Shown: positions 44,701 to 55,034 of the stretch, piece by piece
How positions within the stretch are numbered: the stretch's first letter is position 1
Layout of the letters: every line of letters begins with the position of its first letter
Origin: Alloascoidea africana
Taxonomy: Eukaryota; Ascomycota; Alloascoideomycetes; Alloascoideales; Alloascoideaceae
Direction of reading: 5' to 3'
DNA length: 64,000 nt
NCBI GenBank assembly: GCA_030581615.1
Contig: JAKTTT010000018.1
Location: 1-64,000 of the forward strand
Program-made: the position numbers and the translations under genes
The notes under the pieces: generated by a model
Told to the model about the DNA's origin: nothing
Databases searched by the model: none
The model's input: only the letters and a program-made list of their open reading frames with translations

Positions 44701-47197
44701 TTGGTAGTAAATCCGAGTTTTTCCTTGAATTTTGAATTTCGAGTTTTACCAATTTATTGTAAATCAGCCCTAGAGATCCTAAAAGAGCAGATCTGTTGAA
44801 GGATGAGGATAAAGACTTTCCTAAATGAGCGTTGGGGAAGTTGTTTCTCTCAAGATGTGCATATATCTTTCCATTGCAAACTCCCAAAAGTCTTCAATTC
44901 ATATTCAATGGATTTGAGACAAAAAAACATTCGATATCTTACTGCTGCTGATGAAATTTGCTCATTAAACTGGTGTATAAAACGTCTTAGCCAACTGTAA
45001 AACGAATCCATTCATGCGGAGGGGTCTCTTAGGTGTTGGAGGAGTTTCGCTCCAGAGAAATGATTGCTTTTATCATCATTCAAAAGACAGGCAAAGGAGG
45101 TTTATATTATATTGGCTGTGTTTCTATTCTTTGTATTCTCACCGTTCTTTGGCCGTTGGCTGATTTGTCAGAGAGTCAGGCAGGCGATATAGGGTTGTCA
45201 AAAGTCATTACATTTTTTACTCATGACTGAGAAATTCTACTTCCGTAACCAAAACCACTCTTTCATATTTGATCTAAAGCAAAAGCTGATAAAGGAGCTT
45301 TTTTATTTGAATAATCGGATAGGCGTTATTCATCGGGAGCGGTTAATCAGACAATACCGTGCCATTTGAACTTTTATGTTTACCAAGCCAATCATAACAT
45401 GAAACCGTTTCCTGGTAAATCGAATTACGCTTTTTAATTATTTAACCCCGGAGATCCATGAATAGTTGAGAATAATAATAGCTCCGTTAAAGATGACTTT
45501 CTTTTCCTTCTTACATAATGTATACGACAAATTCTTTGTCCAAAAGCTTTAAAGATATTGAGGGGGTGTGGTAGGGCATGTACCAAACTTCCTAAGCTTA
45601 AGCAACTACTCTATACCAAGTTTAGTACACAAAGCAAAACAGATTTCGATGTCTTCGAAATGTTTGGGAAAGAAACAATATACCTGGAATTCATCTGAAA
45701 TTTTACCAAGGACTTGCGTACATGGCACACCTGTGAGTGACCCTATAAACGAATAATTTAATCATGTAGCGCCGATAAAGTACCAAAGATCTTGATCAAA
45801 CCCATCTTTTTAAAAGGATCTTGGGTAAGGATGGTGGCACGGATAATGGGGTTTCGTGGAGAGGAAAGAGGAGTTGGCGTGAATAGTAGACCGATGACTC
45901 TATGACTCCCTAATCGGCAATCTTGTACAAATATAGATAAAGTTTAAAGCCAGCTTTTTGGGAATATATGTAACTAAAGCACTTTCCAGCTCATTTAAAA
46001 GTATGATACAAGTGTTGCTCACTCTATTCACTGTATAGTTTGTTAATCTACTCCGTGTCATAGAATGTGATTGTTTTTCCATCAAAGCTAAGGTCGCCTT
46101 TCCAGTGTTGCCCATCTTTCCGATTCACAATAAGCTCATTGATAAATGCAATAAATGGGAAAAGTAGTGGGTATTCTGTTATCATTGGGAGCTTCTAACA
46201 CATTTTACACATATTGATGAAAAAGTAAAGAGTACCAAACCTAGCGAAGCCAACCAATCTTTCAACAATATGAAATATTCGTCCTCATTCCATGACCTAT
46301 TTAGTCTATTCTCCTGTCTTGCTAATACCAATTTCCAAGATCTTGGGGTTTGAATGTTGGTTACTTAAGAGGTACAAAACACAGGGCAACTACTCGAATC
46401 TTCGATCAAAGATCTAGCAGCAACCAAACTCTCTAATGAATATCTATTACCTGTTTAAGAAGCCCAAATCCAATGCCCAAGATGATCCCTTCAATTTTAT
46501 GTTTTTTTGAAAAATGTATACTGTTGGGATGGTAAATTGATCACTTTTTCATCAAAAGGCAAGCTGTTCTAAGGCATGACAAACTTTCTCTAGAAATATA
46601 TAATCAATCGCCTTCAAATATTGTGTATGTGATATAAAATAAAATTCCAAACAGTTTCTAATCAAAGAACTATTTTTCTCATCTTTTGGTTTGAGAGTAA
46701 TTTCTACACTTTGCATGTATCTGTTTGACTTAGTTTTAACAGGATCAAAATCATTATCAAGAAATAGCAAATTGTACGTTCATATAACTCCCTCCTTAAA
46801 AAAACAAACCCAAGAATAGAGATAAGACTTTATAATAGCATTCTTTTTTATAGATTAAGCACATTTCCATATCTTTGATTTCATTAAAATAGATTGTAAT
46901 TTTTAGAGGTGGGTAAGAGAGTCCGTCTCCGCAATTTACTTTCTGGAGTCCCGTTACCGAACTCTTTTCCACATCCCACAAAGTTCACAAAGTTGAAGAT
47001 GAAGGAAACTCCATTTCCTTTTGTCTTTACTGAGAGGTGATAATAGAGGAGGCATCAAACGAGGGAAAAAAGCAGTCTCTGTTGGACCTTGTTCTGGGAT
47101 TCAACTCCCCCGCCTGGAACATTTTGTAAGCTCTAATACGTCTCCATCTTTCACAAAAGAATGAATGAAAACGAAAACTAAACAATAAGAAAAACAA

Positions 47198-47451
47198 ACT
47201 TTTGAAAAGAGAGTTTCGGAAACGGTATGCATCTTTTAAAAGCAAGCTATTCCCCGGTTATATTGTACAACTCTGAGAATGTAAAGGTATTCATTGAGAT
47301 CATATCTTCAATGTATACTTTCCAAAAGTTTGAAAAAAGAGTTTTTGGAAAAGGCATGCATCTAGCTATTTTTTCAGTTTACATGTGTTCACTCAGGTAA
47401 AATTGAGAAAGTGAAGTACTAATAGTGATCGCATCTTCAATGTGTACTTTC
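47198..47451. repeat. Diverged tandem duplication, period about 129 bp
   Basis: Two adjacent copies, about 47198-47322 and 47325-47451. Matching landmarks: TTTGAAAAGAGAG against TTTGAAAAAAGAG, ATGCATCT in both, and ATCTTCAATGTATACTTTC against ATCTTCAATGTGTACTTTC. The middles have diverged strongly. Confidence 0.75.
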
Positions 47452-47716
47452 TAGTAGATGAGATATGCAAACAGACTAGCGGTTGGATTCCAGATAAAAC
47501 ATCACAAGTCACTTGTTACTTATTACTTGTTATTGCGAGCTTTATTTTCCTCCCCCATCTTTTGATGAAAATGGAGCGAATTTATAAAGGAAACTTCTAA
47601 CCTCTTGGGTTTTATCACACGAATCAAAAATACCTAGTATATGCCCTCCAAATCTCTCAGCAACCTGTTTAATTCCAGAATCATTTTAAACTTTGCGAAG
47701 TTCAACAGAATACGGA

Positions 47717-47734
47717 CCCCCCCCTCCCCCCCCC
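47717..47734. repeat. C tract, 17 of 18 bases C
   Basis: Eight C, one T, nine C. The minus strand is a G run able to form a quadruplex, in otherwise AT-rich sequence. Confidence 0.9.
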
Positions 47735-47810
47735 AATCATTGTATAAACCCAGACGGCTATAAAATTGCTAGACGATGTCAGGGTCTAAATGCAAATGTA
47801 TAAGGCAGCT

Positions 47811-48172
47811 AAAAACCAATAACTCATCCACTCTTAAAAACCTTGCTCTCAGTATTTTAAAGCCAAGCATTTACAATACTGAAATGTCTACCTGTTCCAA
47901 CTGGCCAGTATCTGTCTTGAAAAGATCAATTACAAGGGTGAGAGTACTTTACAATTGGACAGACAGAGAACCTAAAGACAAAGATTCAAACCAATGAGAA
48001 CCAATAACGTTTCCACCTTTAAAACCTTGCTCAAGATTCTAGAGCTAAGGGTTTACAGCCATGAATAATAGTTTACTTGTTTTAACTGGCCAGTATCCAG
48101 TACCTTAAGTCTACCTTGGAAAGATCAATTACAAGGGTAAGGGTAAGCGTTCTTTGCAACAGAGAGAGAGAA
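47811..48172. repeat. Diverged tandem duplication, period about 185-199 bp
   Basis: Two copies, about 47811-47985 and 47999-48172. Shared blocks in order: AACCAATAAC, AAAACCTTGCTC, GTTTACA/ATTTACA, AACTGGCCAGTATC, AAGATCAATTACAAGGGT and ACAGAGA. Spacing grows from 185 to 199 bp through an insertion in the second copy. Confidence 0.8.
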
Positions 48173-50580
48173 TGTGTGTGGCTTCACCAATCAAAACAGA
48201 TTAATTTCCATTAACACAAGACAAGTAAGCGCGATGCATATATGGTTCTTGTTCTTGTTCTTGTTCTATTTTATGATTTGTCATTGTGTACCTTTACAAG
48301 GCAAATTGTCAGAAATATATGATCCCGAGGATTTTAAAGGAACAAGATGATGCTCGGGACCCAGTTTGGATTCATTACCAGCGCATGAAAAGGATAGATC
48401 AATGTAAATTATAACGATTATGAAAAAAAAAAAGGGTTTATTCCGTTTAGAAGACTTGACTTCAAAAAGTTGTGCTATCACGCGAATTATTTCACACTTT
48501 CTTTGCCTCTTTGCCTCTTTGCCTCTTTAACATTTAAAATCTCATACTGCAGAAATGAGCAAAAAAAAAAAAAAAAAAAAGGGTATGAAAGACTGGTGGA
48601 TCAAGAATCCATGAAGTGAAATTCCATCACTCCTTAACGCTTCATGGATGCTTCGCAGATCTCTTTCAAACCTGCGGATACTGGTTGGTCGTTTCATTGT
48701 TCCTGCTGAATGAATGGTGCAAATTTCCGATAATTTCCTATAACCGGAGTGAAATTGTCACACCAACATACCCTTTCATTTTTTTATTACTTTTTTTTTT
48801 GTTTTTGGAGCTTCCCAATTGTCTGTTGATGAGTGAAACAATCAAAAGAGTTGCGATCCGATCACCACTACAAGAAAAAGATATTTCTAATTATGAATAT
48901 TACCGTATAACAGGGATAATTAGTAATATCGTTTTTGAATCTTACAAGAGTCTTATTGAGATAGTGTTGGTACAGGGTACGAGATCAATAGAACACATTA
49001 CTACAACAGTGAACAAAAGTTAGACATAATGGAGTGTAGACAATAAGACGCGTTGTCTAAAAGATATCCAGCTGGATTAAGGTCCAACTGCTGTTTTCAC
49101 GCAGTTGTTCAACAGTTTTTTCGTTTTTGTTGTAGTTGTTGTTTTCACTTTTGTGTTAGTTTCGGTTGATTATAAGGGGGTCTAGAAGGGTATTCTATAC
49201 TAATGGGAAATCCCAGTTTCCTGTGTGTTTCATGAGAATGGAGGCGAACAGTAACTTAATCAATTAATGCCTACTCGTTTCCCTTTCGAAGCATCAAAAC
49301 TCAATGAACATAGAGCATCCTTCTGTGCAGGTTCTATATCTCTCCAATAACACAAATGGGAAGAAACAGTCATGTGCTGCTTCATTCGAGTTGTTATGTG
49401 TCATCTTCAGGAGATGGAACATGAACTGGTTTGGAAGTTCTTGATTTGATTTTTGAAACCAAACCATCCAACTCCAACTTGACAAACGCTCACAAAATTA
49501 GACAGAGTTCCATTTCCAAACTGCCTATTGACGGTTTTTCTTCAAGGAGATGACGATACTACGATGGTCTTGGCGGCAGAAGTTTTAAACAGCAAAACCA
49601 CACGGATATGAGTGACGGAACGGAACGAAGCTTGAGATAACAAGACATCTTTGAGTACGAGTACGAGTACGAGTCATGAAATGGAGAGCACCCTTATTCT
49701 ACTTTTACTAGTCCACAAATGTGTTTGTTGTTGTCGAATGAAAGTTAGGATCGTCGAAACAAAAGGTCCAACACAATAATGCCAAGTGATATAATTCGTA
49801 TTTTGAAGTTTCCAACGTGTGAGAATAAACAAATTATTGTTTCTGTGCCAAAGGGAAATTTCAATTTGAACAATTGTGCCATGGGCTGGGCAGTGTGCTT
49901 CTTCCCCTGATGCTGAGGTTCCACCACCACCAATCGTCCTCCACCTGTAAGAGCTGTAAGATCTGTGAGATCTGCCGGGGGAAAGAAGGCGAAGGGCCGA
50001 TTTAGGTTGTCCGGCATTAGATTCGCAGGTCTCCAATGGTGCAGGGAGATCAGCCGTGACCATTTTCTCATTTATCATTTATCAACAATTTGTCTGGCGG
50101 CGGTTCGAAGAATCACAACTGTTGAAGCATCAAATCTGGGATCGCATGCACATTCTCCTTGACGCATCCTAAAAGTCGGTGTAAACAAGCAGAACAGCTT
50201 TCAAGCTGCTAGCAAAGAGCAAGAGCAAAGAGCAAGAGCGAGAGCCGCTTGCTTTCACTTTTCTCCGGTTCTGCTTGTGAATAGAGGCAAGAGGCAGCGG
50301 CAAGCGGCAATTGTAGAAAGTGTCTGAGGCTGGCGGTCCCAAGGACAAGACACAAGCTCTGGAGTTCAGGCTCTTCCTGGCCAGACGATCTTCCTCACGC
50401 TTCCTGTCTCTTCGGCCCCGTATTATTTCTGGGGACATCTCAAACTGCCCATCGTGGGGACCCGACGGCCAATTAAACGGGCTCTTGCGTCGCGAATTAC
50501 ACGAAATTAAAAGGACTGGCTGGCTGGGGCTGTCGTCCAGCCGTCCCCGGGCCTTCGCTCGCAGGAGAGCTGGCATCGGA

Positions 50581-50690
50581 GGGTTGGAGCTCCAACCCTT
50601 CGCTGGAGCCCTTCGCGGGAGCCGTGGTCTTCTCCACACGGAGCCTTCCTCCTGCTCGCCTTCACCGCGATCGTCTGGAGAAGACCACGG
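50581..50690. repeat. Cluster of perfect palindromes
   Basis: An 18-bp perfect palindrome at 50581-50598 (GGGTTGGAGCTCCAACCC), a direct repeat CCCTTCGCTGGAG/CCCTTCGCGGGAG at 50596-50622, and a 14-bp perfect inverted repeat, 50622-50635 against 50677-50690 (CCGTGGTCTTCTCC), with a 41-nt loop. Confidence 0.85.
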
Positions 50691-51073
50691 GCCAGCCCAG
50701 CACAACAATATGGATGATGTATCGATAGGTAATTTCGAGGACAAATTGTAAATCGCAAATCGCAAATCGCAATCGCAAATCGCAGCCAACCTCCCGCCGC
50801 AGACCAATTCCACGGCGGCCCCAGCCAGCTGAAAGCTCGAAGCTCGAAATTGGAAACTGTTCTTGATCATGGCCCCGGAGCATGCAGACTGCTTTTAATA
50901 AGAAGCACGTAAATCGTTTTCCAGATCAGGGGGACGGCTCCTTGGTGTTTTTCCCCCCAGGCTCCAAGAACCAACCACTCGCATTGGCTTCTATATAAGA
51001 ACCAGCTTACCGCGCCCTCCATCTGGATCGGAATACATCTCATCGTCTCCAATTAGATCCAGGAACACACATC

Positions 51074-52378
51074 ATGAAGGTTCAGAGCATTCTATCGGCC
51101 GCTGCCCTCGCGCCCTTGGCCAACGCCGCGGTCATCACGTACACCTCCTACGTTGGATTAGCCGCCAGGACCGTCTACACCACCTATGAGATCGTCTACA
51201 TCTCCTCGGGTGCCGATGGCAACATCAACACCTACACGGCAACCACAACCGCCCTAGGAACAGAAGTCGTCACCATTGCTGGAGGCACTGCCGTTACCGG
51301 TGCCGTTACCGACGGTGATGCTGCTGCCACTGCCACTGCCGTTGCAACTGCGACTACAACCGCGGCTGCTGGGGACGATGAGTCCTCAGAAGACGAAAAC
51401 CGTGCCTCCACCGCTACCGAGGCCGCTGGAACAGAGTCCGAGGGCGAGAGGAGCGTAGAAACGACCGGAGCCGCTGCCACCACAACTGCCACTGCCTCTG
51501 CTACTGGGAATGATGACAATGATAACGCTACCACCACTTCCTCTGAAGATTCGGACAACAAGACAAGCTCAACAGAAGAGGGCGACAAGGCCACCACCAC
51601 TTCCAAGACCGACGACGACGAGAATGCCAAAACCACCGAGAAGGCTGACACCTCAAAGACCTCTGAAGAGGATAAGACTACCGTTGTCACCAGAACCTCG
51701 ACTAATGAAGATGGAGAAACAACCGTCGTCGTTGTAACTTCCACCGCTTCTGGCTCTGGCTCTGACTCCGACTCCGATGACAAGACTTCTCTCGTTACCA
51801 GAACCTCCACCAACGAGGATGGCGAGACCACTGTTGTTGTAGTGACTGCCACTGCCTCTTCCTCAGACAAAGATGAAACAACTGTTGTGACCAAAACCTC
51901 CACGAACGAGGACGGTGAGACAACTGTTGTCGTCGTTACCTCGACCAACTCCGGTGATGATGATAATGATAATAACAGCGACAGAGCCATTTCTACCCAG
52001 GTTCTCTCAGGCTCAGGTTCGGATGAACCCACCACTGTTCTCATTTTCCGCGAGACCGAGGGAGCCAGCGACTCCGATTCTGTCATTGGAACAAAGACAT
52101 CTGTTTTATCGGGAACTGGAGGTGATGATGAAGAGGTCACCACATTGATTGTTGTCCAGAAAACCCAGGGCTCTGGCGACAGTGATGAATCTGAAGAAGC
52201 AACTGTTACCTCTGTCATCTCCGGCAATGATGGTGAAGAAGATACGACTCTCGTTATTGTCAAGGCCACAGCAACTGCTTCCGCCGGTGCTGCCGTTGCA
52301 AACGTCCCATTGTCAAACAAGAGCTTTGTGACCGCTGCTCTAGCCAGTTTGACCGGTCTTGTCTTGTTTTTCCTATGA
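51074..52378 (+). CDS. GPI-anchored Ser/Thr-rich wall protein with V/T-rich repeats
   Basis: 434 aa. A signal peptide (residues 1-18, MKVQSILSAAALAPLANA), a long Ser/Thr/Asp/Glu-rich body and a hydrophobic C-terminal tail after Asn/Ser residues (NKSFVTAALASLTGLVLFFL) mark a GPI-anchored surface protein. The body holds three copies of TSTNEDGETTVVVVT (nucleotides from about 51691, 51803 and 51896) and three degenerate ones (TTVLIF, TTLIVV, TTLVIV, from about 52030, 52135 and 52245). The body is strongly acidic, unusual beside neutral yeast mannoproteins. No catalytic domain is visible. The family is not recognised; an adhesin or structural wall protein is likely. The long frame on the opposite strand is a shadow. 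Confidence 0.88.
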   Translation: MKVQSILSAAALAPLANAAVITYTSYVGLAARTVYTTYEIVYISSGADGNINTYTATTTALGTEVVTIAGGTAVTGAVTDGDAAATATAVATATTTAAAGDDESSEDENRASTATEAAGTESEGERSVETTGAAATTTATASATGNDDNDNATTTSSEDSDNKTSSTEEGDKATTTSKTDDDENAKTTEKADTSKTSEEDKTTVVTRTSTNEDGETTVVVVTSTASGSGSDSDSDDKTSLVTRTSTNEDGETTVVVVTATASSSDKDETTVVTKTSTNEDGETTVVVVTSTNSGDDDNDNNSDRAISTQVLSGSGSDEPTTVLIFRETEGASDSDSVIGTKTSVLSGTGGDDEEVTTLIVVQKTQGSGDSDESEEATVTSVISGNDGEEDTTLVIVKATATASAGAAVANVPLSNKSFVTAALASLTGLVLFFL

Positions 52379-53807
52379 TTCTAGCATCCAACCTTTGCTA
52401 GAACCTTTTTGTATATTTTTTTTTTTTTTTTGTTTTTGCACCGCTCTTGCGATTCTCGTGTTGATGTTTTATCTTCATACATTTTTATCCTTGTTTCACA
52501 GATTATTCCAAAACACACAGTCCTTAATGATTTTTTACCCCCCATGTCTTTGTTTCTTCCTCTATCATACTTTTTTCCTCTTTTTTTTACAATTGTGAAT
52601 TTTTGAGGTGTAATTGTTGAAACATTTCCTGTTGCATTATTAATACTAATATTGCTTTTAAATCCCTGTTTAGTTTCTTCTAATTACTCTTACTAGTTTA
52701 GCTTTTGCTTTGCTGGTTGTGTCCCCGTTTTTGTTAGCTTGGCTTTTTAATATAAATACTGCATAATGTCACCGTTTCGAATTTCCTCCCATGTGTTATC
52801 AGTAGCGGTTAACTGTGGATGGAAAGTCGGTTTCAGAAATCAACCACATCCACTTGTCAAAGTTGTCGAATCCTGTTCCGAGTATAATTGTACGGCTGTG
52901 ATCAACATTCACATTGTTATTCCGTAGAGTTTCGCCCAGGCTTTGTAAATGTGCTGTTATGTCCCCCGCATTGGGATCCATCTACCCCAGATCCAAACCA
53001 ACTTTGGATGGATGCTTCCTTGTTCTCTGTTCTGTTCTGTTCTGTTTTTCTTTGTTAAATGACCTCCGAAATAAACCAAATTGAAGAATAGAAGTGCATC
53101 TGGGGCTGGAATTACACCACGATGAGATGAAATAGTTCAACGGACTGGCTGAGATAAAAACAAACAAACTAGTTTCTCCAGCTGTTAAAAGTATCCCGAC
53201 CGTATCCAATCACCCATTGTGTCTCTCCTTCTGTCCTGGCAGCTATACCTCTTCCGCGCCAGAGGACTGCCCAGAGGACTCGCATGGGGCAGACAGAGCA
53301 AAAAGCCCGAAGCAAGAAAAGATCAGACACCGCCGTGGGAATTGCACAGGCCGATATTCACCGGCTGCCATTGGCCCAGGGACTGAGGCCGTGGTGCAAA
53401 AGGTTAGTTTGTGATTTGTAGGCGAATTTCCGGAGTCGGAATCCTACACAGCGACCAGAGATTTTTTAGATAAAACGGAAACAGAAAAAGCGATCTGAGC
53501 TGGGTCCAGATCTCCCTTTCTTATATTTGATTTGTGTATCCTGTGAAAACCACCCCGGGCAGAAAAGAAACCTGTCTTTTCGTCTCTTCAACATATTCCG
53601 GCTCTTCTTCTTCTTCTTCCTCTTCCTCCTCTTCTCCATTCTCTTCACGCCGCTCACCGCTCCTCCCAGCCCTACTCCAAGCCCTAATCCGGCCAAGCCA
53701 GAGTAGCCCAGCCCAGCCCAGCTTAGTCCAGCCCAGCCACATATTCCAGTCCCGTTCTCTCTTTCTCTCTTCTCCATCCTCAAGCAATATATATATATAC
53801 CGGCCCA
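52379..53807. other. Intergenic, wall protein to mitoferrin
   Basis: The first half is T-rich (3' region of the wall-protein gene), with a TTCTG repeat at about 53027-53046. The second half becomes GC-rich toward the mitoferrin start, with (TTC)n tracts at about 53607-53640, a GCCCA repeat near 53710-53740 and a short TA run just before the ATG. A possible 60-aa gene is listed separately. Confidence 0.5.
52799..52981 (-). CDS. Possible small protein, 60 aa
   Basis: ATG-initiated frame (MDPNAGDITAHLQSLGETL...) with a helical first half, a TIILGTGFDNFDKW segment and an ETDFPSTVNRY end. Balanced composition and placement outside repeats make it more gene-like than most short frames here. A TAG just before the ATG could be an acceptor, so it may instead be a last exon. 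No family recognised. Confidence 0.35.
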   Translation of the reverse strand: MDPNAGDITAHLQSLGETLRNNNVNVDHSRTIILGTGFDNFDKWMWLISETDFPSTVNRY

Positions 53808-55034
53808 ATGTCGAAGAACGAAGGCGCCCCGTCGCCCCAGTCCGCCTCCTCCGTGCCCGTGTCGCCGTTCAGCTCCATGCCCTCGACCGCAAACTTCAAG
53901 CTGATATCCAGAGAGCAATCCATCCAGCCCCAGCCCCAGCCCCAGCCGCCAACCCCAACTTCCCCCAATCCTCATTCGGACCCCCAACCCCAGCCGACGT
54001 TCGACCTGGAGGACGAGCCGGACTACGAGGCCCTGCCCGGACACTCCACGCTGGCCCACCAGCTGGCCGCCGGCGCCTTTGCCGGCATCATGGAGCACGC
54101 CGTCATGTTCCCCGTCGACGCCATCAAGACCCGGATGCAAATTGCTCCGCTGGGCTCGTCCGCGTCGCTGTCCGCCCAGAAGCAGATATACACGGGCATA
54201 ATGAATTCCGTCTCGCTCATCACCGCCAGAGAAGGCGCCAGGAGCCTGTGGAGAGGAGTCTCCTCCGTCGTCATGGGCGCCGGACCTGCCCACGCGGTCC
54301 ATTTTGCCGTGTACGAGTCCGTCAAAAAGTTTCTATTACAAGGACGGCCGGACTCCCATCTCAACCACCATCCCGTCATCACATCCGTCGCTGGAGCCTG
54401 TGCCACGATCTCGAACGAGGCCTTGATGACTCCCTTCGACGTGATCAAACAAAGAATGCAGATCGTCCAGGCGGCCTCCTCGTCCGGCGGCGGCCCTGGC
54501 GGTCCTGGCGGTCCTGGCGGCGGCGGCCCTGGTTCATCTATCGCGGCCAGCTCTTTGTCAACCCCAGGCATGAAAAATAACATTTTGGGCACGGCACTTC
54601 GGATTTACCAAAGAGAGGGCCTATTTGCATTTTATGTCTCATACCCAACAACTCTTTTCATGAATATCCCATTCCAGGTGATAAATTTCACAACTTACGA
54701 ATCCGTTTCCAAAATCCTAAATCCCGAAAAACATTACAATCCAATGATCCATTGTGTTGCAGGTGGCGTATCTGGTGCAATGGCAGCCGCTCTTACAATT
54801 CCTCTAGATTGTATAAAAACATTATTACAAACTCGAGGAATAAGCACGGATCAACAGGTCAGAAATGTGAATTCAATCTGGGGGGCCGCGAAAATTCTAT
54901 ACGAACGAGCAGGTGTAAAAGGTTTCACTAGAGGATTGAGACCAAGAGTTGTTTATAATATGCCTGCCACTGCAATTGCATGGACGGCTTATGAAATGGC
55001 AAAGAGTTATTTGCATCATTTCAACGATGATTAG
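53808..55034 (+). CDS. MRS4: Mitoferrin, mitochondrial iron carrier (Mrs3/Mrs4)
   Basis: 408 aa (Mrs3/4 are 304-314). Inner-membrane carrier importing iron for haem and Fe-S synthesis. Three tandem carrier repeats bear the signatures PVDAIK (102-107), PFDVIK (209-214) and PLDCIK (332-337); LAAGAFAGIMEHAVMFP (87-102) is typical of mitoferrins. Two oddities are seen. Residues 1-75 form a Ser/Pro/Gln-rich extension with PQPQPQPP repeats. Residues 224-250 are a Gly/Pro-rich insert (SSSGGGPGGPGGPGGGGPGS) in the loop after the second signature. Third-position GC is near saturation before the insert and drops sharply after it. CTG codes Leu at conserved sites, showing the standard code. Confidence 0.96.
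   Translation: MSKNEGAPSPQSASSVPVSPFSSMPSTANFKLISREQSIQPQPQPQPPTPTSPNPHSDPQPQPTFDLEDEPDYEALPGHSTLAHQLAAGAFAGIMEHAVMFPVDAIKTRMQIAPLGSSASLSAQKQIYTGIMNSVSLITAREGARSLWRGVSSVVMGAGPAHAVHFAVYESVKKFLLQGRPDSHLNHHPVITSVAGACATISNEALMTPFDVIKQRMQIVQAASSSGGGPGGPGGPGGGGPGSSIAASSLSTPGMKNNILGTALRIYQREGLFAFYVSYPTTLFMNIPFQVINFTTYESVSKILNPEKHYNPMIHCVAGGVSGAMAAALTIPLDCIKTLLQTRGISTDQQVRNVNSIWGAAKILYERAGVKGFTRGLRPRVVYNMPATAIAWTAYEMAKSYLHHFNDD

Larger units (their letters stand above)
38784..51073. other. 12.3-kb gene desert
   Basis: No frame longer than about 135 codons in the AT-rich part, and none with a recognisable motif or gene-like composition. The region contains A and T homopolymers (20 A at about 48562-48581), short tandem repeats at 48246-48266 and 48500-48530, two diverged tandem duplications near 47.2-48.2 kb and a C tract at 47717-47734. 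The last 900 bases are GC-rich and form the promoter side of the wall-protein gene. I searched for tRNA T-arm signatures and snRNA landmarks by eye and found none. It could hold a centromere, an unannotated ncRNA or only decayed sequence. Confidence 0.6.

Noticed and set aside
48616-49023. 135-codon plus frame with hydrophobic segment
   Set aside because: No ATG at its start, hydrophobic part comes from a T tract, no family.
50169-50870. 233-codon minus and 143-codon plus frames in GC-rich DNA
   Set aside because: GC-rich sequence has few stops; frames overlap on both strands, cross palindromes and have low-quality composition.
51232-52320. 362-codon open frame opposite the wall-protein gene
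   Set aside because: Mirror image of the Ser/Thr/Asp repeat codons; no signal peptide or family, while the plus-strand frame has both a signal peptide and a GPI tail.
53466-54302. 278-codon minus frame over the mitoferrin start
   Set aside because: Shadow of the GC-rich first half of MRS4; Gly/Arg-rich product with no family.
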